DNA from: Gammaproteobacteria bacterium
GTDB taxonomy: Bacteria > Pseudomonadota > Gammaproteobacteria > Chromatiales > Chromatiaceae
Assembly: GCA_024227135.1 (NCBI GenBank)
Contig: JAAELC010000793.1
Coordinates: 1 to 32,829, forward strand
Length of the DNA: 32,829 nt
Direction: 5' to 3'
Part shown: positions 8,211 through 16,916 of the stretch, one piece after another
How positions within the stretch are numbered: position 1 is the first letter of the stretch
Layout: the number at the start of each line of letters is the position of its first letter
Position numbers and translations under genes: made by a program
The notes under the pieces: generated by a model
The model's input: the letters and a program-made list of their open reading frames with translations, nothing else
Told to the model about the DNA's origin: nothing
The model's database searches: none

Positions 8211-8879
8211 CTAGAGATTGCCCCAGGAGCTCTTGCGGCGCTGGAAGCGCAGGTGGGGCAGTATCAGTCCCAGAATGATACCCACGATGATGACACCGGC
8301 ACCAATAATGAACCATTTCTGATCGGTGTCGTTTTCCAGTTCCCTGTTTTCCTGTTTGAGTTCCTCAACCTGGTGGGTCAGCTTGGCCACGATCTTACGC
8401 AGTTCATTGCGTTCGTTGGATATCCGGATGGCGTTGGCTGCCGTGCGCCGGATTCCCTCGAGCTCTTTGTCCAGATTACCTTTAGTGCTGCTGAGCTGGC
8501 GATTTCTGGTCAACACCTTCTGGTGTTCCTTCTGGAGATTGGCGAGTTTTGCCGAGAGTTTTTCGGGTTCATCCTGGAGTTCGGCGAGCTGTTCCTCCGC
8601 GATAGCCAGGCGATCTCTGGCGCTGGGCGTTTTCATCAACTGTCTGGTAAGAACATAACCCTCCTTACCGTCTTTTGACCGTACCCTTGAGTAACCCGAG
8701 TCGGGATTGCTCTCGATCACAGAGACTTCGTATCCGCTGGGCAGCATCCTGACAATCTTGTGGGTGGCACTTTGTCCCGATCGCATGGTTATTCTGAACT
8801 GATCGGTGATGTATCTGTTTTCTGCCTGTAGTTGGGTGAAACTTAAGAGCAGAAACAGAATGACTACAATTTTCTTCAC
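8211..8879 (-). CDS. SH3-domain, coiled-coil membrane protein (YgiM/TIGR04211-like)
   Basis: A 222-residue envelope protein of the YgiM type (E. coli YgiM has 206 residues). A signal peptide covers residues 1-19 (KKIVVILFLLLSFTQLQA). A bacterial SH3 domain follows to about residue 85 (ITMRSGQSATHKIVRMLPSGYEVSVIE, then GYVLTRQLM). A long charged coiled coil spans about 90-185, and a C-terminal membrane helix 189-211 ends in a basic tail (RFQRRK). The topology suggests a periplasmic SH3 head on a rod anchored in the inner membrane. The start is GTG at 8879, with GAGG 6 bases upstream; the longer frame to 8972 adds a non-signal extension and is unlikely. The gene is monocistronic. Its role is unknown, possibly linked to the cell wall as for other bacterial SH3 domains. 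Confidence 0.85.
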   Translation of the reverse strand: MKKIVVILFLLLSFTQLQAENRYITDQFRITMRSGQSATHKIVRMLPSGYEVSVIESNPDSGYSRVRSKDGKEGYVLTRQLMKTPSARDRLAIAEEQLAELQDEPEKLSAKLANLQKEHQKVLTRNRQLSSTKGNLDKELEGIRRTAANAIRISNERNELRKIVAKLTHQVEELKQENRELENDTDQKWFIIGAGVIIVGIILGLILPHLRFQRRKSSWGNL

Positions 8880-9009
8880 ATTCGCCTCGAGGGGTGCTGA
8901 GTGGCAGGAAACCGTAATTTTTTCAGATGGCGGCCAGGATGTCCAAGTTGAATCCCCGAAATACGACGCCATACCGTTTTCTTAACACTTTTCGGGTGTC
9001 TTGCAGTCG

Positions 9010-9230
9010 GGGTTATACACACGCTGTTCAGGTACTCATCAGAAGAGCCGGGTGCTTGTCAAGTAACTCGAAGCAATTTCCCACAAAAAATATAACTTAT
9101 TGAAAGTAAAAAAAAATTTAAAGTTGTACATTTTTTCTACAATCTAACGGCAAGTCCTGAGTTTAACCACTTTGGAGCAGTTTTCCATGATTATTACACA
9201 GAGTTATCCACAGGATCTGTGAGTAACGAA
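9010..9230. other. AT-rich region with DnaA boxes, origin-like
   Basis: The gene-free stretch 8880-9506 contains two consensus DnaA boxes in the same orientation: TTATACACA at 9013-9021 and TTATCCACA at 9204-9212. A weaker reverse match, TTACTCACA on the minus strand, is at 9218-9226. Between the boxes lies a strikingly AT-rich block at about 9075-9145 with long A and T runs and a TTGTA/TACAA inverted repeat. The sequence around the second box, ACAGAGTTATCCACAG, equals the surroundings of box R4 of E. coli oriC as I remember it. No dnaA, dnaN, gidA or rpmH is near, so it may instead be a DnaA-responsive regulatory region of typA. Confidence 0.45.
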
Positions 9231-9438
9231 AAAACGGCTTAATGGACAAGGGAATAACTATTGAGCTGCATTTAGAACATGATGAATGGGAGGTAACTTA
9301 CTGATCTGTAAATTGGCTCCCTGATAACCTTTGGATCTTACCCGGGGCAGGATGAAGGGTTTGAGTGCGAAGGGTGCTGTTTCTGACAGGCAGGCAGTTC
9401 GTTCAGGGTTAAGAAAGGGGGCGGCAGTTCAATATGCT

Positions 9439-9469
9439 TTCACGATAGTTGGGAGAAATAAGCTATAAT
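9439..9469 (+). promoter_or_regulatory. probable typA promoter
   Basis: A perfect TATAAT at 9464-9469, with a partial -35 (TTCACG, 4 of 6, at 9439-9444) at a 19-base spacing. It lies 38 bases upstream of the typA ATG at 9507. Confidence 0.55.
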
Positions 9470-9506
9470 GGGCGGCTTAATTTTATCCGGGGACTGTCAT
9501 TTCAGA

Positions 9507-11324
9507 ATGAAACTTCGCAACATCGCTATTATTGCCCATGTGGATCATGGCAAGACGACGCTCCTCGATCAGCTGCTGCAGCAATCCGGGACCCTTGGTG
9601 ATCGTTTCGGTCCTGTCGAGCGGGTGATGGATTCCAATGACCTGGAGCGGGAGCGGGGGATTACCATTCTCTCCAAAAACACCGCTATCAACTGGGAAGG
9701 GTATCGTATCAACATCGTGGATACTCCCGGTCATGCGGACTTTGGGGGTGAGGTCGAGCGTGTACTGTCCATGGTGGACTCGGTTCTGCTTCTGGTCGAC
9801 GCAGTGGAAGGCCCTATGCCCCAAACCCGTTTTGTTACCCAGAAAGCATTCAATCATGGTCTCAAGCCAATAGTGGTCGTCAATAAGATTGATCGTGATG
9901 GGGGGCGTCCTGACTGGGTGGTCAACCAGACTTTCGACCTCTTCGATCGTCTCGGTGCAAGCGATGCACAGCTTGATTTTCCGGTCATTTACGCCTCTGC
10001 CCTGGCCGGTTACGCGGGTCTGGAGCCTGAAGTCGGTGCTGGGGGGATGGATCCGTTGTTCCAGGCCATTGTCGACAACTGCCCGGCACCGGATGTGGAT
10101 CCGGATGGGCCATTTCAAATGCAGATCTCCACCCTCGACTACAACAGCTACGTGGGGGCCATCGGTATCGGCAGAGTGACCCGTGGGACCATTCGCAGAA
10201 ATATGCAGGTGTTGGTGGAGAAGCGTGATGGGGATGTGCACAAGGCGAAGGTTGGCCAGGTTTTCGGCTTTATGGGGCTTAACCGGGTCGAGGTGGACTC
10301 GGCATCTGCAGGGGATATCGTGGCGATCACAGGTATCGAGGCACCCAACGTGTCGGATACCCTTTGTGATCCGGAACATCTGGAGGCGCTGCCACCACTC
10401 TCGGTGGATGAGCCCACCGTCAGCATGACCTTTCAGGTCAATAATTCACCATTTGCGGGTCGTGGAGGTAAATACCTTACCTCCCGACAGCTGAAAGAGC
10501 GTCTGGAGCGCGAACTGATACACAATGTGGCGCTGCGGGTAGAGGAGGGCAATGACCCGGAAAAGTTTCGTGTCTCAGGTCGTGGTGAGCTCCATCTGTC
10601 GATTCTACTGGAGAGCATGCGGCGAGAGGGTTACGAGTTGGCGGTCTCCCGGCCTGAGGTGATTTTCAGGGAAGTGGATGGAACCATCTGTGAGCCTTTT
10701 GAGCAGTTGACAGTGGATGTAGAGGAACGGTTTCAGGGAAACGTCATGGAGGCGCTGGGGGAAAGGCGTGGTGACCTGGTGGACATGGTTCCTGACGGCA
10801 GAGGGCGGGTGCGCCTCGATTATGTCATCCCATCCCGCGGTCTGATCGGATTTCAGACGGAGTTCATGACGCTGACTTCGGGGTCCGGATTGATTTATCA
10901 TGTTTTCGATCGCTATGCTCCGGCACGGCAGGGTGGTATTGCCCCCCGCAAGAATGGGGTGCTGATTTCAAATTCCACCGGTAAGGCGTTGGGTTACGCA
11001 CTGTTCAACCTTCAGGAAAGGGGTCGGCTTTTTACCCGCCACGGTGACAGTGTTTATGGGGGGCAGGTGGTGGGAATTCACGCCCGTCATAACGACCTTA
11101 CCGTCAACCCTCTGAAAGCAAAGCAGTTAACCAACATACGCGCTGCCGGCAGCGACGAAAATATACTGTTGACTCCCCCGGTAGTATTTTCTCTGGAGCA
11201 AGCGCTGGAGTTTATCGAGGACGATGAGTTGGTGGAAGTGACCCCCTCAGCTATACGCATTCGTAAACGTCATCTCAATGAGCACGAACGTAAGCGGGCA
11301 GCCAGATTGAAATCGGCAGATTGA
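9507..11324 (+). CDS. typA: ribosome-associated GTPase TypA/BipA
   Basis: A translational GTPase related to EF-G that binds the ribosome and helps large-subunit assembly and growth under stress such as cold. The 605 residues match E. coli BipA (607). G motifs are intact: AHVDHGKT (10-17), the switch region with RGITI (50-54), DTPGH (72-76) and NKID (126-129). The later EF-G-like domains and the BipA-specific C-terminal domain are present ([44 protein letters not shown]). The frame is open to 9468, but the ATG at 9507 begins [16 protein letters not shown] as in homologues. It has its own promoter-like sequence upstream and a hairpin after the stop, so it is probably transcribed alone. Confidence 0.97.
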   Translation: MKLRNIAIIAHVDHGKTTLLDQLLQQSGTLGDRFGPVERVMDSNDLERERGITILSKNTAINWEGYRINIVDTPGHADFGGEVERVLSMVDSVLLLVDAVEGPMPQTRFVTQKAFNHGLKPIVVVNKIDRDGGRPDWVVNQTFDLFDRLGASDAQLDFPVIYASALAGYAGLEPEVGAGGMDPLFQAIVDNCPAPDVDPDGPFQMQISTLDYNSYVGAIGIGRVTRGTIRRNMQVLVEKRDGDVHKAKVGQVFGFMGLNRVEVDSASAGDIVAITGIEAPNVSDTLCDPEHLEALPPLSVDEPTVSMTFQVNNSPFAGRGGKYLTSRQLKERLERELIHNVALRVEEGNDPEKFRVSGRGELHLSILLESMRREGYELAVSRPEVIFREVDGTICEPFEQLTVDVEERFQGNVMEALGERRGDLVDMVPDGRGRVRLDYVIPSRGLIGFQTEFMTLTSGSGLIYHVFDRYAPARQGGIAPRKNGVLISNSTGKALGYALFNLQERGRLFTRHGDSVYGGQVVGIHARHNDLTVNPLKAKQLTNIRAAGSDENILLTPPVVFSLEQALEFIEDDELVEVTPSAIRIRKRHLNEHERKRAARLKSAD

Positions 11325-11342
11325 AGGCTATGGACAAAAAGA

Positions 11343-11373
11343 AACCCCGACAGCAATCCGTGCTATCGGGGTT
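11343..11373. terminator. hairpin after typA
   Basis: AACCCCGACAGCA and TGCTATCGGGGTT form a 13-bp stem with one mismatch and a 5-base loop, 19 bases after the typA stop. The T-rich tail lies on the minus strand side (TTTCTTTTTG), while the plus side has no T-run. It still probably ends typA transcription, but its geometry is that of a minus-strand terminator. Confidence 0.6.
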
Positions 11374-11570
11374 ATGTCGCCTGGCTTGGTTGGCAAAGGG
11401 TTTTCGTCCGTGAATCTATCCGTAGGAGGCAATCCCACATCCCTGCGGTGATCCGTGTGCGGCGACAGCTCGATGATGGCACAGTTTTGGTAGGGATATC
11501 TGTGGCATATTTCCGTCGTGCTTGTAGGAATTTTCTGAACCTGGCGAATTTGCTTCGGAGAAAATCGTCG

Positions 11571-12008
11571 ATGATTGGATTAGTGCAACGGGTGTCTGAG
11601 GCTCGGGTGGAGGTCAATGGGGTCTGCGTTGGAGCGATCGATTCCGGTATGCTGGTACTGGTGGGAGTGGAGCGGGGTGACGTCAAATCCGGGGCTGACA
11701 GGCTATTGCAGCGGTTGCTCGGGTATCGTATTTTTGCCGATGCCGAAGGACGGATGAATCTCAGCCTGAAGGGTGTCAACGGCGGTCTGTTGCTGGTCCC
11801 TCAGTTTACTCTGGCCGCTGATACCCGCAAGGGTACTCGCCCGGGGTTTTCCAGCGCAGCCTCCCCGGACCTGGGGCGGGAGTTGTTCGAGTACTTGTGT
11901 GAGCAGGCCCGAAATACCCACCGGCCGGTGGAATTCGGGGTTTTCGGTGCTGATATGCAGGTCACTCTGACCAACGATGGCCCGGTTACTTTCTGGCTTC
12001 AGGTATAG
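11571..12008 (+). CDS. dtd: D-aminoacyl-tRNA deacylase
   Basis: Hydrolyses D-amino acids (and glycine mischarged on tRNA-Ala) from tRNA, protecting translation. The 145 residues equal the E. coli length and start MIGLVQRVSEARVEV. The Gly-cisPro chirality motif is present in NDGPVTFWLQV at the C-terminus. The other active-site motif, SQFTLAAD in E. coli, reads PQFTLAAD here, a Ser-to-Pro change. The start is the ATG at 11571, with GGAG about 12 bases upstream; the open frame from 11448 is not part of the family. The gene precedes hisB by 116 bases and may or may not share its transcript. Confidence 0.94.
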   Translation: MIGLVQRVSEARVEVNGVCVGAIDSGMLVLVGVERGDVKSGADRLLQRLLGYRIFADAEGRMNLSLKGVNGGLLLVPQFTLAADTRKGTRPGFSSAASPDLGRELFEYLCEQARNTHRPVEFGVFGADMQVTLTNDGPVTFWLQV

Positions 12009-12124
12009 CCATCGATATGAAATCTGCATCTCGGGTCCAAATCACATAGAATGCGCGTTTGCCGTGGTGGCTTCCCGCTCCCACAGTCTGAAAACCAACA
12101 TGAGAGCCAGGCAGGGCCGGAAAA

Positions 12125-12715
12125 ATGCAGCGTAAAGCAGAAGTCGAGCGTAACACTCTGGAGACCCGGATCAAGGTTGAACTGGATCTGGACGGCAATG
12201 GCCGATCCGCTTTCGATACCGGATTACCATTTCTGGAGCACATGCTGGATCAGGTGGCACGTCATGGCCTGATTGATTTGCAGGTGACCGCCCAGGGGGA
12301 TTTGCACATCGACGGGCACCATACTGTCGAGGATATCGGGATAGCGCTGGGACAGACTGTGGCAAAGGCGGTGGGTGACAAGAAAGGCATTCGCCGCTAC
12401 GGACACGCCTATGTACCACTGGATGAAGCCCTTTCAAGAGTGGTTATCGACTTTTCGGGGCGACCGGGAATGACGTTTAACGTCACCTTTCCAGGTGCAC
12501 GGATCGGTACCTTCGATACGGAGCTTTTTCACGAGTTCTTCCAGGGGTTTGTCAATCATGCCGGTATAACCCTGCATGCGGATTGTCTGCGTGGTAACAA
12601 CTCTCACCACATTGCCGAAACGCTGTTCAAGGCATTCGGGCGTGCGCTGCGAGCGGCTCTGGAGCCGGATCTGCGAATGGCGGGAGAACTCCCCAGCACC
12701 AAGGGTGCACTCTGA
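12125..12715 (+). CDS. hisB: imidazoleglycerol-phosphate dehydratase
   Basis: Dehydrates imidazoleglycerol phosphate to imidazoleacetol phosphate in histidine synthesis. With 196 residues it is the monofunctional form, without the phosphatase domain fused in E. coli HisB. Manganese-binding signatures are clear: [10 protein letters not shown] (His39), [14 protein letters not shown] (His65-66, Glu69) and the second HH motif [18 protein letters not shown] near the C-terminus. It opens the his cluster here. Its TGA overlaps the ATG of hisH by one base (TGATG), which implies translational coupling. Confidence 0.97.
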   Translation: MQRKAEVERNTLETRIKVELDLDGNGRSAFDTGLPFLEHMLDQVARHGLIDLQVTAQGDLHIDGHHTVEDIGIALGQTVAKAVGDKKGIRRYGHAYVPLDEALSRVVIDFSGRPGMTFNVTFPGARIGTFDTELFHEFFQGFVNHAGITLHADCLRGNNSHHIAETLFKAFGRALRAALEPDLRMAGELPSTKGAL

Positions 12716-13356
12716 TGTCCGGAACGATCGCAGTCATCGATTACGGGATGGGCAATCTGAGGTCCGTTTCCAAGGCAGTGGAACAGGTGGCCGGAAGGGG
12801 TTACAAAGTGCTGGTCACGGATGACCCGGGGCAGATTCTCTCTGCCGACCGGGTGGTTTTCCCCGGCCAGGGCGCGGCACGAGACTGTATGAATGCCATT
12901 TCTGAACATCATCTCAATCGAGCGGTGCTGGATGCGGCTCATAGTAAGCCCTTTTTGGGTATCTGCATGGGGCTGCAGGTGTTGATGGAGTTCAGCAGGG
13001 AGAACGATGGGACCCGGTTGCTGGGTTTGCTGGAGGGGCAGGTACGACGTTTCCCCACCGGTCTGGAGGAGCAGGGTCAGCGCCTGAAAATCCCTCAGAT
13101 GGGTTGGAACCGAGTCAGGCAATTGCGGTCGCACCCACTCTGGGAGGGAATTCCCGACGGCAGCCGGTTCTACTTCGTGCACAGTTTCTATGTGGATCCT
13201 GACGATCGAGATCTGATCACGGGAACCACGGAGTACGGTGTCACTTTTACCAGTGTCATCGCCCGGGATAATCTGTTTGCAGCACAGTTTCACCCGGAGA
13301 AGAGCGCCGGCGTCGGGTTGAAGCTGCTCCAGAACTTTATCAACTGGGAGTGCTGA
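12715..13356 (+). CDS. hisH: imidazole glycerol phosphate synthase, glutaminase subunit
   Basis: Class I glutamine amidotransferase that releases ammonia for HisF. The 213 residues carry the full triad: Cys84 in LGICMGLQ, then His193 and Glu195 in FHPEKS. The start VIDYGMGNLRSVSKAVE and the oxyanion segment PGQGAARDCM are typical. It overlaps hisB by one base and lies upstream of hisA, so HisH and its partner HisF are separated by hisA, the usual order in proteobacteria. Confidence 0.97.
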   Translation: MSGTIAVIDYGMGNLRSVSKAVEQVAGRGYKVLVTDDPGQILSADRVVFPGQGAARDCMNAISEHHLNRAVLDAAHSKPFLGICMGLQVLMEFSRENDGTRLLGLLEGQVRRFPTGLEEQGQRLKIPQMGWNRVRQLRSHPLWEGIPDGSRFYFVHSFYVDPDDRDLITGTTEYGVTFTSVIARDNLFAAQFHPEKSAGVGLKLLQNFINWEC

Positions 13357-13398
13357 CAGCTTTTCCAGGATTTGAATACTGAGAGGAGACCCAGAATC

Positions 13399-14139
13399 GT
13401 GTTGTTGATACCCGCTATTGATTTGAAAGATGGTCGCTGCGTTCGCCTGCGACAGGGTCGCATGGAGGATGAAACGATATTTTCTGAAGACCCGGTGGAA
13501 GTGGCCGGTCGCTGGGTTGAGGCCGGTGCCCGACGTCTGCACATGGTCGATCTCAATGGCGCATTTGCCGGGGAACCCGTTAATGGGGGTGTTATCAGGT
13601 CCATAGCAGCGGCATTTCCGGACTTACCGATTCAAGTGGGTGGGGGGATTCGGGATGATCGAACCATTGGGGCCTATCTGGAGGCGGGCGTGACCTATGC
13701 CATTATCGGCACCATGGCGGTGAAAGATCCCGACTTCGTGGCAAGGGCCTGCCAATCGTTCCCGAACCATATCATCGTCGGGCTTGACGCAAAGGAGGGT
13801 ATGGTGGCGATCGATGGCTGGGCGACTTTGACCGAACATCGGGTGGTGGATCTGGCTCGTCGATTCGAGCAGGACGGGGTGTCCGCCATTGTTTACACGG
13901 ACATCGGACGGGATGGTATGCTCACCGGTCCCAACGTGGAGGCTACGGCCGCGCTTGGGAATGCCATCGATACTCCAGTGGTCGCCTCCGGTGGAATTAC
14001 CTCCATCGATGATATCAGCGCCCTCTGCGAAGTAGCCGATTCAGGCATTATGGGAGCGATTACGGGACGAGCCATTTACGAGGGTACGTTGGACTTCGCA
14101 GAAGGGCAGCGACTCGCCGACGATAAGGCAGCGGATTGA
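13399..14139 (+). CDS. hisA: phosphoribosylformimino-5-aminoimidazole carboxamide ribotide isomerase
   Basis: Isomerises ProFAR to PRFAR, the substrate of HisF/HisH. It is a TIM-barrel of 246 residues (245 in E. coli) with the catalytic Asp8 in [10 protein letters not shown] and the second Asp in [14 protein letters not shown]. Phosphate-binding glycines are in VGGGIR and ASGGI. The start is taken as GTG at 13399, with GAGGAG about 11 bases upstream; the frame is open to a TTG at 13372, which would add nine unrelated residues. A terminator-like hairpin with seven T directly follows the stop. Confidence 0.95.
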   Translation: MLLIPAIDLKDGRCVRLRQGRMEDETIFSEDPVEVAGRWVEAGARRLHMVDLNGAFAGEPVNGGVIRSIAAAFPDLPIQVGGGIRDDRTIGAYLEAGVTYAIIGTMAVKDPDFVARACQSFPNHIIVGLDAKEGMVAIDGWATLTEHRVVDLARRFEQDGVSAIVYTDIGRDGMLTGPNVEATAALGNAIDTPVVASGGITSIDDISALCEVADSGIMGAITGRAIYEGTLDFAEGQRLADDKAAD

Positions 14140-14141
14140 GC

Positions 14142-14171
14142 AACCCGGCCGTTATCGGGTCGGGTTTTTTT
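14142..14171 (+). terminator. intrinsic terminator between hisA and hisF
   Basis: AACCCGGCCG and CGGGTCGGGTT form a strong GC stem with a one-base bulge and the loop TTAT, followed by seven T (14165-14171), beginning three bases after the hisA stop. It is the best-formed intrinsic terminator in the window, yet it lies inside the his cluster 49 bases before hisF. Confidence 0.75.
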
Positions 14172-14220
14172 GACGGATCTTTCTTTAAAACTGTGCGGTA
14201 GTATCTGGGATCGACAATCA

Positions 14221-14997
14221 ATGCTGGCAAAAAGAATTATTCCCTGTCTGGATGTGGATGCGGGCCGGGTCGTCAAAGGGGTCAAGTTTGTGGAGATCCG
14301 GGACGCCGGTGACCCGGTGGAAGTCGCCCGTCGCTATAACGAGGAGGGAGCCGATGAGATCACTTTTCTTGACATTACGGCGAGTTCTGACGATCGGGAT
14401 ACCATTGTTCACGTAGTCGAACAGGTGGCCAGCGAAGTGTTTATCCCACTGACGGTGGGAGGGGGTATTCGAACGACCGACGACGTTCGACGTATGCTCA
14501 ACGCGGGTGCTGACAAGGTTGCTATCAACACCGCGGCGGTGTTCAATCCGACCTTCGTTCAGGAGGCCACAGAGAAGTTTGGTTCCCAGTGTATCGTCGT
14601 TGCCATCGATGCCAAACAGGTCAGCGGTGAAGGTGAACCCTTGAAATGGGAGATCTTCACCCATGGGGGGCGTAAGCCAACCGGATTGGATGCTGTGGAT
14701 TGGGCCAGGCGGATGGTCAGTTATGGTGCAGGTGAGATCTTGCTCACCAGTATGGACAGGGATGGAACCAAGATTGGTTTCGACCTCGGATTGACGCGAG
14801 CCATCAGCGATGCCGTGACCGTGCCGGTCATCGCCTCCGGTGGGGTTGGTACTTTGCAACACCTGGTGGATGGCGTGATTCAGGGCAGGGCGGATGCGGT
14901 GTTGGCGGCAAGTATTTTTCACTTTGCTGAATACAGCATCGAGGAAGCCAAACGGTACATGATGGAGCAGGGGGTGGAGGTTAGATTGGAATCATGA
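14221..14997 (+). CDS. hisF: imidazole glycerol phosphate synthase, cyclase subunit
   Basis: With HisH it converts PRFAR and ammonia to imidazoleglycerol phosphate and AICAR. The 258-residue TIM-barrel starts [20 protein letters not shown] with catalytic Asp11. The second Asp is in [11 protein letters not shown], and VGGGIRT and ASGGVGT are the phosphate loops. The frame extends to 14170, but the ATG at 14221 is the family start; upstream there is only a loose GGGA. Its stop overlaps the next gene's start (ATGA at 14994-14997), so the following SYLF gene is translationally coupled to it. Confidence 0.97.
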   Translation: MLAKRIIPCLDVDAGRVVKGVKFVEIRDAGDPVEVARRYNEEGADEITFLDITASSDDRDTIVHVVEQVASEVFIPLTVGGGIRTTDDVRRMLNAGADKVAINTAAVFNPTFVQEATEKFGSQCIVVAIDAKQVSGEGEPLKWEIFTHGGRKPTGLDAVDWARRMVSYGAGEILLTSMDRDGTKIGFDLGLTRAISDAVTVPVIASGGVGTLQHLVDGVIQGRADAVLAASIFHFAEYSIEEAKRYMMEQGVEVRLES

Positions 14998-15665
14998 GCT
15001 TCCCGCAGTGGAGCTGTTTTTTTCTGGGGCTGGTTTTAATTGCGAGTGGTCCCGTCAGAGCCGGTGTGACCGATCAGGAAGCCAAGCTCGAAGAGGTCTT
15101 GAATGTGTTGACCGGGTCGTCCCTCGAGGGGATACCGGTCGGGTTGCTCGAATCCGCTCAGGGTATCGCCATCATACCCTCCGTCGTAAAAGTTGGCCTC
15201 GTGGTAGGAGGGCGATACGGAAAAGGGTTGCTCTCTGTGCGTCGTCCTACCGGTGAGTGGAGCAGACCGCTGTTTATTTCTCTGTCCGGTGGCAATGTAG
15301 GGTGGCAACTCGGAGCCCAGTCGGTGGATGTCGTCCTGCTGCTCCCATCCCGGCGCCTGGTGGATGTGCTGGTTGCCAGTGGGCTGGCAATGGGGGGCGA
15401 TGCTCTGGTGGTTCCCGGGGTGACCGTGGAAGCGGATCCCGAGGAGCCCCAGGAAGAGATCTACACCTATTCCATTGGACCTGGTCCAGTGGCGGGTATC
15501 GACCTGAAGGGAACCAGGCTGCAGGTTGAAAAGGATGATAACCACGGGTACTACCAGCAGCAACTCAAATCAGAACAGGTACTGGACGACGATACAGTGA
15601 ATCTGCCGGACTCCGCTATTCGCTTGAAAACCTTGCTGAAAGAAATGACAGGAATGAAACCATGA
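14994..15665 (+). CDS. exported SYLF-domain (Ysc84-like) protein
   Basis: A 223-residue protein with a Sec signal peptide (residues 1-23, ending PVRA), so it is exported. The rest is a SYLF/Ysc84 domain: [29 protein letters not shown], then [24 protein letters not shown], with the glycine-rich pattern of the family. In eukaryotes SYLF domains bind membrane lipids; the role of bacterial secreted members is not known. It overlaps hisF by four bases (ATGA) and hisE by four (ATGA), so it is fully embedded in the his operon. It sits where hisI normally lies between hisF and hisE, and it bears no resemblance to HisI. Confidence 0.88.
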   Translation: MSFPQWSCFFLGLVLIASGPVRAGVTDQEAKLEEVLNVLTGSSLEGIPVGLLESAQGIAIIPSVVKVGLVVGGRYGKGLLSVRRPTGEWSRPLFISLSGGNVGWQLGAQSVDVVLLLPSRRLVDVLVASGLAMGGDALVVPGVTVEADPEEPQEEIYTYSIGPGPVAGIDLKGTRLQVEKDDNHGYYQQQLKSEQVLDDDTVNLPDSAIRLKTLLKEMTGMKP

Positions 15666-15979
15666 ATGATATTCTCGGTCGATTGGCCATGATCCTCGAA
15701 GATCGAAAGGCGGCTGAGCCGGACTCCTCCTACGTGGCACACCTCTATGGCAAGGGTCTGGACACCATTCTCAAGAAAATTGGTGAGGAAGCGACCGAGA
15801 CCGTCATAGCAGCGAAAGATGGGGTGCCCGATAAGATCATCTATGAGACAGCGGATTTGTGGTTTCATACCATGGTTTTGCTCGCTCATCAGGGGCTTGG
15901 GCCCAATGATGTACTTGAAGAACTGGCGAAGCGGTTTGGTCTATCAGGGCTCGAGGAAAAAGCTTCCCGGGACTCCTGA
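15662..15979 (+). CDS. hisE: phosphoribosyl-ATP pyrophosphatase
   Basis: Removes pyrophosphate from phosphoribosyl-ATP, the second step of histidine synthesis. The 105 residues show the family pattern: [32 protein letters not shown] and [19 protein letters not shown], with metal-binding Glu residues in EEATE and the EtaDL segment. It is the monofunctional form, not fused to HisI. It overlaps the SYLF gene by four bases and is followed, after 150 bases, by tatA, the common hisE-tatABC arrangement of gammaproteobacteria. Confidence 0.95.
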   Translation: MNDILGRLAMILEDRKAAEPDSSYVAHLYGKGLDTILKKIGEEATETVIAAKDGVPDKIIYETADLWFHTMVLLAHQGLGPNDVLEELAKRFGLSGLEEKASRDS

Positions 15980-16037
15980 TTCCGACTCTGGTTATACAGT
16001 TTCACCACAGAGAGCCGCTTTTCGGTTATCATTCCAT

Positions 16038-16073
16038 CTGTATGGTATACAGAACCCGATTTTAAATAATCGG
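16038..16073. promoter_or_regulatory. two inverted repeats before tatA
   Basis: The 150-base gap between hisE and tatA holds two perfect 6-bp inverted repeats: CTGTAT/ATACAG with a 3-base spacer at 16038-16052, and CCGATT/AATCGG with the loop TTAAAT at 16056-16073. Neither has a T-run. They could be an operator or leader structure for tatABC; no known regulator motif is recognised. Confidence 0.35.
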
Positions 16074-16129
16074 TATTCCCGGGTTCGAAAAACCGGACAA
16101 TTCAGTGGAAGTGCTTTGGAGATAAGGCT

Positions 16130-16366
16130 ATGGGTATTGGCGGAATCAGTATCTGGCAGTTGTTGATCATCTTGGTGATCGTGCTGCTTCTGTTTGGGAC
16201 CAAGCGGTTGAAGAATATAGGCGCTGATCTGGGTAATGCGGTCAAAGGTTTCAAGGGCGCCATGTCGGACAGTGAAAAAGAGGCGGATCGCGAGCGTCTT
16301 GAAAGCACCAAGGACGATGATGTCATTCAGGGCGATGTGACGCGCAAGGAGAAAGACCGCAGCTGA
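16130..16366 (+). CDS. tatA: Sec-independent protein translocase TatA
   Basis: Forms the pore-lining oligomer of the twin-arginine translocase, which exports folded proteins. The 78 residues show the family layout: a short N-terminal membrane helix ([17 protein letters not shown]), the hinge [14 protein letters not shown], an amphipathic helix ([10 protein letters not shown]) and a charged tail. The start ATG at 16130 has GGAG about 8 bases upstream. It is followed by an unusually long gap of 179 bases before tatB. Confidence 0.95.
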   Translation: MGIGGISIWQLLIILVIVLLLFGTKRLKNIGADLGNAVKGFKGAMSDSEKEADRERLESTKDDDVIQGDVTRKEKDRS

Positions 16367-16545
16367 TAGTTTCCTGAAGCCGCTCCCGACAGCATGGCTT
16401 CGGTGAAAAGCGCGGAAAAGCTCAGAGTAGCTTACCCTGCGTCTCAGATGTGGATTCAATTTCAATTCGTATTTCCACCGCAATTTTGGTTTTGGGGTGT
16501 CCCGGAGCGCAGTGCGGCGGTAACAGGTACTGACATACACGCACC

Positions 16546-16884
16546 ATGTTCGATGTAGGCTTTTGGGAATTGATGTTGATCGGCCTTGTGGCACTGGTCG
16601 TGGTGGGTCCCGAGCGATTGCCGAGACTCGCTTACACGGCGGGCAAATGGCTGGGAAAGGGACGCAGTATGCTTAGCGCTGTAAAATCGGAAATCGATAA
16701 GGAGATGAAGTCAGAAGAACTCAAGGAAATACTCGAGAAGCAAAAGAAACAGATAAATCCCCTGGAAGAGGTTATCGAAGAAACCACATCTGTAGTACAG
16801 AGTCTGAAAAATCAAACGGGCCAGGCGATCCAGCAAGGTCGCAAGGCACACGATTCAGAGTCTGTATCTCCCGACAGCAAGTAA
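16546..16884 (+). CDS. tatB: Sec-independent protein translocase TatB
   Basis: Partner of TatC in twin-arginine signal recognition. The 112 residues begin [40 protein letters not shown], with the TatB-specific Glu in the membrane helix (WELMLIG) and the GPERLP hinge. A long amphipathic helix and a charged, coiled-coil-like tail follow ([21 protein letters not shown]). It is shorter than E. coli TatB (171), mainly in the tail. It precedes tatC by 32 bases. The 179-base gap upstream holds a weak GAAGCC/GGCTTC hairpin and no gene. Confidence 0.94.
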   Translation: MFDVGFWELMLIGLVALVVVGPERLPRLAYTAGKWLGKGRSMLSAVKSEIDKEMKSEELKEILEKQKKQINPLEEVIEETTSVVQSLKNQTGQAIQQGRKAHDSESVSPDSK

Positions 16885-16916
16885 GGCTGTATCAGCAGGC
16901 CCCCTCGAACGAACCC

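Noticed and set aside
8037-8678. Plus-strand frame of 213 codons running from repeat copy B into the SH3 gene
   Set aside because: Most of it is antisense to the SH3-domain gene, and its first part is repeat sequence whose frame is broken by a 1-base gap in copy A.
9483-10379. Minus-strand frame of 298 codons overlapping typA
   Set aside because: Antisense shadow of the GTPase domain; no recognisable protein features.
12604-13542. Minus-strand frame of 312 codons across hisB, hisH and hisA
   Set aside because: It crosses three well-identified genes and has no family pattern.
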